The notes below the pieces were generated by a model. The model did no database searches and was not told the origin of the DNA. It was given only the letters and a program-made list of their open reading frames with translations. Below, piece by piece: positions 1 through 6,400 of a stretch of DNA of 6,966 nt. Source of the stretch: Gammaproteobacteria bacterium (GTDB lineage: Bacteria > Pseudomonadota > Gammaproteobacteria > Steroidobacterales > JABDKV01). Location: assembly GCA_029862285.1 (NCBI GenBank), contig JAOTXR010000109.1:1-6966 (forward strand), given 5' to 3'. A program made the position numbers and the translations under genes. How positions within the stretch are numbered: the stretch's first letter is position 1; every line of letters begins with the position of its first letter.

Positions 1-237
1 AAGCAGATCGGCCATGGAATCGTGTGCTGCAGCAACGACAGCGTCAGCCGCAATGGAGCTGGCGAACGGTCCACCGACGTTGGCATTGGCGTATCGCAAA
101 CAGTCGGAGATCGCATCAATAACCGTCAGTGGCACCTGAGTTCCCGCCGGATTGTCCAGGTAGACACGCCGTTGACCGTCGTCCTTCAGCGCCAGGGCCG
201 GGAACTGGTTACGAATTTTTTCTATGTCGAGTTGCAT
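1..237 (-). CDS. Cysteine desulfurase-like class V aminotransferase (N-terminal fragment)
   Basis: Only the first 79 residues are in the window; the gene continues past the left edge. The ATG is at 235-237 and the protein begins MQLDIEKIRNQFPAL. A YLDNPAGTQVP stretch at about residues 26-36 and a NANVGGPFAS stretch at 51-60 follow. FPAL followed by YLDNPAGTQVP is typical of PLP-dependent class V aminotransferases annotated as cysteine desulfurase family proteins (the VC1184-type subfamily, related to SufS/CsdA). Family members bind pyridoxal phosphate through a lysine far downstream, so neither that lysine nor any catalytic cysteine can be checked here. The substrate is therefore open: desulfurase, selenocysteine lyase or another class V reaction. 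It lies downstream of the 391-1218 membrane protein on the same strand, but a 153-base gap with an inverted repeat separates them, so co-transcription is uncertain. The Shine-Dalgarno match is weak. Confidence 0.82.
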   Translation of the reverse strand, partial: MQLDIEKIRNQFPALALKDDGQRRVYLDNPAGTQVPLTVIDAISDCLRYANANVGGPFASSIAADAVVAAAHDSMADLL

Positions 238-267
238 GAGCAGCGGGGGCCTTTTTTTCGGCTGCCT

Positions 268-273
268 AGCATA
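268..273 (-). promoter_or_regulatory. Possible -10 hexamer ahead of the aminotransferase gene
   Basis: On the minus strand the hexamer TATGCT sits about 30 bases before the ATG of the aminotransferase gene, within TTATGCTAGG. This resembles a sigma-70 -10 box. No convincing -35 hexamer lies 16-18 bases upstream, so this is only a candidate. Confidence 0.2.
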
Positions 274-334
274 ACCCGGAGTGACCGGAAAATGGTGATT
301 TCGCCGGTAGCGGGGGCTGATTTTCTGGCTCTGG

Positions 335-381
335 GGGGACAGACCACGGTTTTCTTGTTGAAAAAACCGTGGTCTGTCCCC
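335..381. repeat. 19-bp perfect inverted repeat (REP-like hairpin)
   Basis: The left arm GGGGACAGACCACGGTTTT (335-353) and the right arm AAAACCGTGGTCTGTCCCC (363-381) are exact reverse complements. They are separated by a 9-base loop. The element begins 10 bases past the stop codon of the membrane protein gene, where a terminator would be expected. However, neither strand has a T-run after the hairpin, so it is not a standard intrinsic terminator. The GGGGACAG...CTGTCCCC ends look like a dispersed palindromic repeat of the REP type. The hairpin could still slow transcription or protect the 3' end of the mRNA. The structure is certain; the class is inferred. Confidence 0.85.
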
Positions 382-390
382 TGTTAACGA

Positions 391-1218
391 CTAGCTGAAA
401 GTGTGCGAACCGAGGGCTTTGAGACCTTGCACCAGCAACCACAGAAAAACGATCGGGATTATTATTGTCTGGAGCGCGAAAATAACAATGAGATTAATGA
501 TGTGCTCGCTGGCATTGGAGACCCGTACGCGAAAACGCTCCAGTTTGTCGGCAACATTGATTCGATCGAGGGAATCGTCGAGTAACGAACCGATCCGGTC
601 GACCAGCGACTGCTCGGCCTCCGGCACCGGTGGCATTGTCTCCTGACTCATTTCACTGATGTCGTCGCTGGTCGCTTCCAGGGCCTGGGTCGCCGCTGCG
701 TGTTGGGCGGCCAGAAACGTATCGAAGACCAGCCCGGTACCAATCACGATCAGTGGCACTGCAAAGCGGACCGCAATTGCAATCAATACCGCCCGCAGAC
801 CCCATTGCTGCCAACGCTCGGCCGGGCGTAACCACAGTGTGAGCACCAGTGCGATAATGCTAAGCACCAGGAAAAGACTGATTCCCCACCACTCGCTGAT
901 CTCGAGCAGGATGTTTTGCAAACCCAGCGCGCTGGCGGCTACGAGCATCACCGAAGAAAATCTTTCGATGAGATCATTGATGGGGTCGAGCACCTGGCCG
1001 ACAGTGAAGTTCATGCCGACGCCGGCAGGCTCGATGGCAACTTCGGTGCCCTGGGCGACGGAGATTACACCATTGAGCGTCCGTGCCACCGCAAAGGTCA
1101 CCAGCGCGCGGCGAAAAGCCTTCTCGGCCATTGCTTCACCCGCATCGTCGAGCTGGCCGGTAAATGCCGCCAGCGCCGCTAGCAGGCAGATGACAGTGAG
1201 TACGATCTTGCGAGTCAC
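391..1218 (-). CDS. Uncharacterised multi-pass inner-membrane protein, 275 aa
   Basis: I do not recognise a proven function. The start is GTG (1216-1218); an in-frame TAA lies four codons upstream, so no earlier start is possible. An N-terminal hydrophobic segment at residues 5-20 could be a signal peptide or membrane anchor. It is followed by a soluble part (about 21-85) containing FAVARTLNGVISVAQGTEV and a GVGMNFTVGQVLDPINDLIE stretch. Further hydrophobic segments lie at about 88-105, 113-130, 142-165 and 240-265. A polar, acidic and probably helical stretch (about 170-238) precedes the last one. From memory, related proteins with the conserved QGTEV and FTVGQVLDPINDL segments occur in other proteobacteria, some with doubtful enzyme labels; I would not transfer such a label. 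The gene is divergent from gdhA and shares a 120-bp intergenic region with it. That does not by itself show a functional link. The reading frame is secure; the function is unknown. Confidence 0.85.
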   Translation of the reverse strand: MTRKIVLTVICLLAALAAFTGQLDDAGEAMAEKAFRRALVTFAVARTLNGVISVAQGTEVAIEPAGVGMNFTVGQVLDPINDLIERFSSVMLVAASALGLQNILLEISEWWGISLFLVLSIIALVLTLWLRPAERWQQWGLRAVLIAIAVRFAVPLIVIGTGLVFDTFLAAQHAAATQALEATSDDISEMSQETMPPVPEAEQSLVDRIGSLLDDSLDRINVADKLERFRVRVSNASEHIINLIVIFALQTIIIPIVFLWLLVQGLKALGSHTFS

Positions 1219-1270
1219 CGGCGCAGTTTAGCGCATCGCCCCTGATTACGTTGCTACCGCCGTGGAAGAC

Positions 1271-1276
1271 TATAAA
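1271..1276 (+). promoter_or_regulatory. Possible -10 box for gdhA in the divergent intergenic region
   Basis: TATAAA lies 62 bases before the gdhA start and fits a sigma-70 -10 box. The -35 position (about 1248-1253, ACGTTG) matches the consensus poorly, so an activator may be needed or the true promoter may be elsewhere. The region 1219-1338 must hold the start signals for both gdhA and the leftward membrane protein gene. The surrounding CTATAAACTA is A/T-rich on both strands. Confidence 0.22.
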
Positions 1277-1326
1277 CTAAGCCCATCAGCAACAGACTGT
1301 GACACCTGACAAACGCAGGATTTCGT

Positions 1327-1332
1327 AAGGGG
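1327..1332 (+). promoter_or_regulatory. Ribosome binding site of gdhA
   Basis: AAGGGG (with a preceding T) ends six bases before the ATG at 1339. The purine-rich core and spacing are good for a Shine-Dalgarno site. Together they support this ATG as the gdhA start, which also gives the family's usual N-terminus. Confidence 0.7.
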
Positions 1333-1338
1333 TTATAC

Positions 1339-2682
1339 ATGTCGACCAATCCGCATCTCGAGCAGTTCATGGAGGGCCTTGTTCGGCGTAATCCCGGCGA
1401 AACTGAGTTTCACCAGGCGGTCTATGAGGTCGCCGCCTACATCATTCCGTTTATTGACGACAATCCACATTATCACCATGGACGGATTTTGGAACGGCTG
1501 ACTGAGCCGGACCGGATAGTCGTGTTCAGGGTTACGTGGGAGGATGACGAGCAACGCGTGCGGGTCAACCGCGGTTATCGCGTACAGTGCAGTAACGCCA
1601 TCGGCCCATACAAGGGCGGCCTGCGTTTTCATCCCAGCGTGTCGCTCAGCATTCTCAAGTTTCTTGCCTTCGAACAGGTGTTCAAAAACAGCCTGACCGG
1701 GTTGCCGATGGGTGGTGGCAAGGGTGGCGCCAACTTCAATCCCAAGGATAAATCCGATCGCGAAGTGATGCGTTTTTGCCAGTCCTTCATGTCCGAATTA
1801 TTTCGCCACATCGGACCGTTTACCGACGTACCGGCCGGAGATATCGGCGTCGGCGCCCGGGAAGTCAGTTATTTGTTCGGCCAGTACAAACGGCTGGCAA
1901 ACCAGTTTGCCGGCGTGATTACCGGAAAAGCGCTGTCTTATGGAGGCAGCGAGATTCGTGTGGAAGCGACCGGCTACGGCGCTGTCTACATGATGGAGGA
2001 CATGTTGCGACACAAGGGACGACATCTTGCTGAAAATAGTGCGGTTGTCTCCGGTGCCGGCAATGTCGCCCAGCACGCGGTCGAAAAGCTGATCGAGTTG
2101 GGCGCAAAAGTGCTGACCATGTCCGATTCATCCGGTTTTGTTCACGATCCGGATGGCATCGACGCCGACAAGCTCGCTTTTGTTAAAGAGCTAAAGAACG
2201 AAAGGCGTGGACGCATCAAGGAATATGCCGATGAGTTCGGCGCCGATTACCATGCCGGCAAGAAACCATGGGCGGTGCCCTGCGATCTTGCATTCCCCTG
2301 CGCCACGCAGAATGAAATTGATCTGGGCGACGCGCAGCGTCTGATCCACAACGGCTGTAGCGCAGTTTGCGAAGGCGCGAACATGCCCACAGTAAAAGAG
2401 GCAATCGACACATTTCTCGGAGCGGAAGTGCTGTTCGCGCCCAGCAAGGCGGCCAATGCAGGCGGCGTCGCGATATCAGGCCTGGAGATGACCCAAAACA
2501 GCATGCGTCTGAACTGGAGCCGCGAAGAGCTCAACCAGCGACTGCGTGCCATCATGTCGAACATCCACAGCAAGTGCGTCGAGTACGGCACCGAGGGGAA
2601 TCACGTCAATTACGTGAAGGGCGCGAATATCGCAGGATTCGTAAAAGTCGCCGACGCCATGCTTGCTTACGGGATAGTTTAA
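1339..2682 (+). CDS. gdhA: NADP-specific glutamate dehydrogenase
   Basis: The enzyme catalyses reversible reductive amination of 2-oxoglutarate with ammonium and NADPH to give L-glutamate in the cytoplasm. This is the low-affinity ammonium assimilation route beside GS-GOGAT. The protein has 447 residues, the length of E. coli GdhA, and ends with the same IAGFVKVADAML block. The substrate domain contains PYKGGLRFHPS (about 90-100, with Lys92), LPMGGGKGG (122-130, with the catalytic Lys128) and PAGDIGVG (165-172, with Asp168). The Rossmann domain has the dinucleotide loop SGAGNVA (238-244) and MSDSSG (261-266) after the second beta strand, as in NADP-dependent members. FAPSKAANAGGVA (367-379) is also typical. 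All key residues are present and the frame is intact. Family members form homohexamers. The gene is preceded by a good ribosome binding site and appears to be transcribed alone, convergent with the methyltransferase and lhr. Confidence 0.97.
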   Translation: MSTNPHLEQFMEGLVRRNPGETEFHQAVYEVAAYIIPFIDDNPHYHHGRILERLTEPDRIVVFRVTWEDDEQRVRVNRGYRVQCSNAIGPYKGGLRFHPSVSLSILKFLAFEQVFKNSLTGLPMGGGKGGANFNPKDKSDREVMRFCQSFMSELFRHIGPFTDVPAGDIGVGAREVSYLFGQYKRLANQFAGVITGKALSYGGSEIRVEATGYGAVYMMEDMLRHKGRHLAENSAVVSGAGNVAQHAVEKLIELGAKVLTMSDSSGFVHDPDGIDADKLAFVKELKNERRGRIKEYADEFGADYHAGKKPWAVPCDLAFPCATQNEIDLGDAQRLIHNGCSAVCEGANMPTVKEAIDTFLGAEVLFAPSKAANAGGVAISGLEMTQNSMRLNWSREELNQRLRAIMSNIHSKCVEYGTEGNHVNYVKGANIAGFVKVADAMLAYGIV

Positions 2683-2685
2683 GAA

Positions 2686-2707
2686 AATGGGGCCAGGTCT
2701 CCCCATT
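2686..2707. repeat. Small palindrome after gdhA (REP-like or weak terminator)
   Basis: AATGGGG (2686-2692) and CCCCATT (2701-2707) form a 7-bp stem around an 8-base loop, starting four bases after the gdhA stop. No T-run follows, so it is at best a weak intrinsic terminator. The wording GGGGCCAGGTCT resembles the ends of dispersed REP-type repeats in proteobacterial genomes; that is from memory. The palindrome is plain to see, but its role is uncertain. Confidence 0.5.
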
Positions 2708-2731
2708 ACGCAATTCGACGCTGTCCCGGTG

Positions 2732-2770
2732 GCCTAACGCTCAAGTGCCTGCTGCAGCGCCTTGTTAGGC
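2732..2770 (-). other. attC-like recombination site at the 3' end of the methyltransferase gene
   Basis: Read on the minus strand, the site opens with GCCTAAC (2770-2764), which fits R'' RYYYAAC, and closes with GTTAGGC (2738-2732), which fits R' GTTRRRY. These boxes are perfect reverse complements. Between them, AAG (2763-2761) can pair with CTT (2745-2743). GC plus CTG (2760-2759, 2757-2755) can pair with CAG plus GC (2751-2749, 2748-2747). One G (2758) and one A (2746) are left extrahelical, and GAGC (2742-2739) forms a one-sided bulge. Paired boxes, unpaired spacer and extrahelical bases are how integron attC sites fold. The TAA stop codon of the methyltransferase lies inside the R'' box, as is common in gene cassettes. 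At 39 bases it is shorter than most attC sites (commonly above 55), so it may be minimal or degenerate. Confidence 0.5.
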
Positions 2771-3450
2771 AACGGTACGAGGCTTCTCTGCCTGATAGAG
2801 CGACAAGGTGCCAAATATAGTCTCGATTTGCTGCGTTGAAAGAACGTTCTGAAAACCGGCATCTGCAAAGTACGCGGGCAATTTACCTCTTAGGTTATCA
2901 GCGGTTGTTTCAAATCCATCCAGCAGCTGAATCGAAAAAAATAGCCACCGCGATGCCCGGCGCGTGGGCTTTCCCCAGTCTGCGACATGAAGCTGGCCTC
3001 CGGGCCGGAGTATCCGATAGATCTCCTTCAGTGTCGCCGCCTTGGCGTCTGTCGTTAAGTGGTGGAAAAACAGTGTCGACATCACCTTGTCAAAGGATTC
3101 GTTATCGAATGGCATCTCCGTTGACAAACTTTGTGTGAATCTCAGGTCCAGATCTTCGCGTTTAGCTTTGTTACGCGCAATATTCAGAATTTTCGGATCA
3201 CCGTCCAGGCCCTCAATAGTCGCTCCCGGTTTCAACGCCGAGGCAGCAATCGCAAGTGTGCCGGTACCACATCCTACATCCAGCACTCGTTCTCCCGAAT
3301 GAATATTGGCCTGTCCTAACAGCGACTGCTTAAAGAACGATTCACGGGTGGTCAGCTTAACGATGGGGTCGTATACGCTCGTTAGGAATGAGTATCGAAG
3401 GGCGGGTATATAGTTCGTGGACATGCGCTAAACCTGGCTGAGCCACCTAA
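2738..3450 (-). mobile_element. Solitary integron gene cassette-like unit (713 bp)
   Basis: The unit runs on the minus strand from the G|TT point in GTTAGGT (3451-3445) to the G|TT point in GTTAGGC (2738-2732). It holds one 660-bp gene with a 26-base leader and an attC-like hairpin at its end. One gene, short leader, stop codon inside the R'' box and matching terminal boxes are the normal layout of a cassette. By my hand count, GC over 2881-3300 is about 52%, lower than in lhr. The unit lies in the convergent gap between gdhA and lhr, 18 bases from the lhr stop, where insertion would harm neither gene. No integrase gene, attI site or further attC is visible. It would therefore be a single-attC remnant or an insertion at a secondary site by an integrase encoded elsewhere. 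Chance similarity of the short boxes remains possible. Confidence 0.48.
2765..3424 (-). CDS. Class I SAM-dependent methyltransferase (Methyltransf_11/UbiE-like), 219 aa
   Basis: This small Rossmann-fold enzyme should transfer a methyl group from S-adenosylmethionine; the acceptor cannot be told from sequence. Motif I is VLDVGCGTG (residues 47-55), which binds SAM. An acidic residue after strand 2 lies in EGLDGDP (71-77). FDKVMS (111-116) is the motif II region, followed by FFHHL (119-123). LRPGGQLHVADWG (139-151) matches the motif III turn of UbiE/Methyltransf_11 proteins. The C-terminal part (about 155-219) is variable and probably shapes the acceptor site. No signal peptide or membrane segment is evident. 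The ATG at 3422-3424 has only a weak CCAGG-type ribosome site eight bases upstream. The gene sits alone, convergent with gdhA and downstream of lhr in the same direction. Flanking boxes suggest integron cassette cargo. UbiE itself is unlikely: UbiE proteins are longer and differ at the N-terminus. Confidence 0.88.
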   Translation of the reverse strand: MSTNYIPALRYSFLTSVYDPIVKLTTRESFFKQSLLGQANIHSGERVLDVGCGTGTLAIAASALKPGATIEGLDGDPKILNIARNKAKREDLDLRFTQSLSTEMPFDNESFDKVMSTLFFHHLTTDAKAATLKEIYRILRPGGQLHVADWGKPTRRASRWLFFSIQLLDGFETTADNLRGKLPAYFADAGFQNVLSTQQIETIFGTLSLYQAEKPRTVA

Positions 3451-3451
3451 C
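3445..3451 (-). other. Candidate 5' cassette junction (GTTAGGT box)
   Basis: On the minus strand GTTAGGT fits the integron core GTTRRRY and lies just upstream of the methyltransferase start, with 20 bases between the box and the ATG. On the plus strand CCTAACG occurs both here (3446-3452) and at 2733-2739, giving direct repeats 713 bp apart. There is no attC hairpin on the lhr side, since the lhr coding region begins only 18 bases beyond the presumed junction. Confidence 0.42.
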
Positions 3452-3468
3452 GACCAAGCAAACTCGGA

Positions 3469-6400
3469 TCACGCAACGGTATCGCTGCGCGGGTTTTCCG
3501 GCATCGACGATTCCGGTTTCGCGCGCAGCAGGGCAATCGCATTTTTCAATGCGAACTGCTCACCGGAGTAACCGGTGACAAAACGGCCGCCGCGAATTTC
3601 GCCACGCGCCTCGAGGCGCCAGTAGATACGTAGCAATTCGCGCCACGGTGGCAGGAAACGCTCACCTTCAAGGGCTTTGCGGAATAACACACCGTGACGG
3701 TCCAGCAGTTTTCGGCCGATGTGTTCTACCGCTTCCCGTCGTGTTTCCTCGTCTTGCGACGGCTGGCGTAACAACGACCAGCGGCCGGCGTCTTCGAGGG
3801 ACAAATGCCGGCGGCCGTCGGCCAGTCGCGGCCGGCGCATTGCGAGTGAGCGAATGCCGGCGAAACTATCCGATGTAACCAGTCCCCAGGCGACCAGTTC
3901 CGCCATTGCCGTGCGTACGTCGCGTTGTTTCAGGTCCAGGTCGAGTACCAGGTCGCTGAAAAACGATGCGCCGCGCTCGGCGAGCATTGTGTGTATTTGT
4001 TTTGCGGGTTCACTGAATTCGATCTTTTCCAGTTCCGGTGGTGCGCCAAACAAACGCCAATGGGAGACATTGCTTCTCGCGATCAGGGTAATTGGGGTGT
4101 TGCGCACGGGCCGGGTGCGTTTACCTGGTTTGCCAAGCCTGGCGCCGAGTCGCAGCCAGACAAAGCGCCCGGCCGAGCACAATTGATCCAGCATATCCGG
4201 ACGATAACCGGCAATCCTCGCCGGGAGTATTTCTTTTTCCCACGCCGCTACTGGTGCCGCAAAGCCTTCCAGTTGTTCCAGCACCGCCTGCAATGCGGCG
4301 AGTCCTTGCCGTGGCTCGCGGCCCACTCCCTGCCAGGTCTTTGCAAAACGTTCGTAATCCCTCTTCGAGACGGGTTGAATGGCCTTGCGCGCTTTCTTGA
4401 TAGTGTAACGATGGATGCGTGCGAGCAAACGTCGGTCACACCACTCCAGCTTTTCACCGGAGTTTCCGGTGAAATGACCGCGTACGGCAAAGCCTTCGTT
4501 TTCCAGGGCCAGTAGTGCCTGGTCAATGGTCGCGGTTTGCAGACCGAGTGGTACGGCCAGTGATGCGGCCGTTGCCGGTCCGAGGCCCTCGAGACGGCTG
4601 CGGATAATGTCGACCAGGGCAATATCAGGTTGAGGCGCGGCGCTTGGAGTGGTGTTGTTCGGAGCCGTTCCCACAGGTGGCTGCAGCGCCGGCACGCAGT
4701 TTGCCTCGGGCAGGATAGCCAGCAATTCGTTTAATCGTTCCGCGCTGACCCATAACGGAGCAGATTTGGAATCCTGTAAAACAGCGGCGCGGCTTTCCTT
4801 CTTGAGCTGTTTGAACAAATGATCCCAGCCGAATTCCATGTCTGCTCCCTCCCTCCGGGGGGAGGGTTGGGGTGAGCGGTCAGTCCCGGGGCCCGCTTCG
4901 GTCGCGCTGATAAAGCCAAGCACATACAAGGCGTCGTGCAATTCGTCCGCGGTACGGGGTTCCGGCCACGCCTGCTGGCAGACCTCTTTGATGGCGTCGG
5001 GATCCAGACGCCCGAGTTTCGCCGCTTCGTCCGGTTCGCTGAAACGTTGCGACGTAATAGCGAGCGTGCGTCGTTCTTCTGCCGGCGCATCGTCGAGGAA
5101 CGCATAAGGCCGGGCGTTAATAATCCCCTGCGACAACGGCGAGGGTCCGGTGAGATCGCGGCATTCCACTGTAATCTCGCCATCTTCGAGACGCTGCAGC
5201 ACCCGTTCCAGGCCGTCGATGTCCATGGTCTCGGTCAGACAGTCGCTGATGGTCTGGTTCACCAGCGGATGATCGGGTATCTCGCGTTTGCCGGGAATGT
5301 TTTCCAGGCACGCCAGTTGATCGGGAAACACCAGCGCCACGAGATCCTCGGCATCACTGCGCTGCCACTGGGGCGGAATGCGTTTGCCATTACGATTGCG
5401 ACGGACCGCCAGGGCAATGGTGGCGTTCCAGCGCCAGCGTGCACCGAACATCGGCGCATCGAGCAGTGCCTGAATCAGGATATCGCGTGCCGTCTGGCTT
5501 TTCAGATACGCAGCGACTTCTTCCAGCGGAAAACTGTGAGTCGGCCCCAAAGAAAGCACCAGCGAATCTTCCAACGCCGCAGCCTGCAATTCAAAATTGA
5601 ACTTGCGGCAAAACCGTTTGCGCAACGCCAGGCCCCAGGCACGATTTGCCCGCGAACCGAATGGTGCATGGATAACAAAGTGCATGTCACCGGCATCGTC
5701 GAAGAAACGCTCGAACACCAGCCGTTGCTGTGTCGGTACCAGGCCCAGCGCGGCTTTTGCCGCAGCCAGGTAGTCGACCAGCTGTACCGCCGCTTCCGGC
5801 TGCAACCGGTATTGCTCCTGTAGCCATTGCACCGCGTGTTCGTGACCGTCGTCGAGACAGCTATCGATGTGTCCACGCAAATCGGAAACCGCCACGGACA
5901 ACTCGTCGCTGCGTCCTGGTGCTTCGCCCACCCAGAACGGCAGGTTGGGCGGTTGTCCGTGCGCGTCGGTAACATAAACCTTGCCGGTCTCGACCTTGGT
6001 GATTTGATACGACATGTTGCCGAGCTGGAAGATGTCGCCGGGCAGGCTTTCAAACGCGAAGTCCTCGCCCAGGTTGCCGATACGCGTGTCTTCAGGCTGC
6101 AGGATTACTTCATATTCGAACTGGTCGGGGATCGCACCACCATTGGTGAGCGAAACTATCCGCGCACCACGTCGTGGCCGCACCCGGCCATTGACTGCAT
6201 CGTGATGAATGTGGGCACCGCGCCGACCACGCCGGGTGGAAAAACCCTGCGCCAGCATTTGAATAACCTGGTCAAACTCTTCGCGCTGCAAAGTGCGATA
6301 GGGCCAGGCGCGGCTCAATGCATTCCACAACGCTTCGGTTTCCCATTCATTTCCGGCGACTTCGGCGACGATCTGCTGCGCCAGCACGTCTTTGGGTTTG

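Noticed and set aside
242..317. AGCGGGGGC repeated at 242-250 and 309-317
   Set aside because: Two copies of a GC-rich 9-mer are too little evidence for a functional repeat.
335..381. Inverted repeat as a standard intrinsic terminator
   Set aside because: No T-run follows the hairpin on either strand.
22..387. Open frame of 121 codons on the plus strand
   Set aside because: It lies mostly opposite the aminotransferase N-terminus and runs through the inverted repeat; the minus-strand translation matches a known family and this one shows no recognisable pattern.
659..1231. 190-codon plus-strand open frame
   Set aside because: It is antisense to the membrane protein gene, with Ser/Thr/Ala-rich composition typical of shadow frames.
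1300..1311. TGACA-CC-TGACA direct repeat upstream of gdhA as an operator
   Set aside because: Five-base repeats of this kind are expected by chance and match no regulator site I can name with confidence.
2738..3450. Methyltransferase region as an insertion sequence
   Set aside because: No transposase is encoded; the terminal boxes fit integron cores better than IS inverted ends.
4936..5823. 295-codon plus-strand open frame (and neighbours at 5827-6423 and 3925-4515)
   Set aside because: They are antisense to lhr, whose motifs and length are unmistakable; these frames show no domain.
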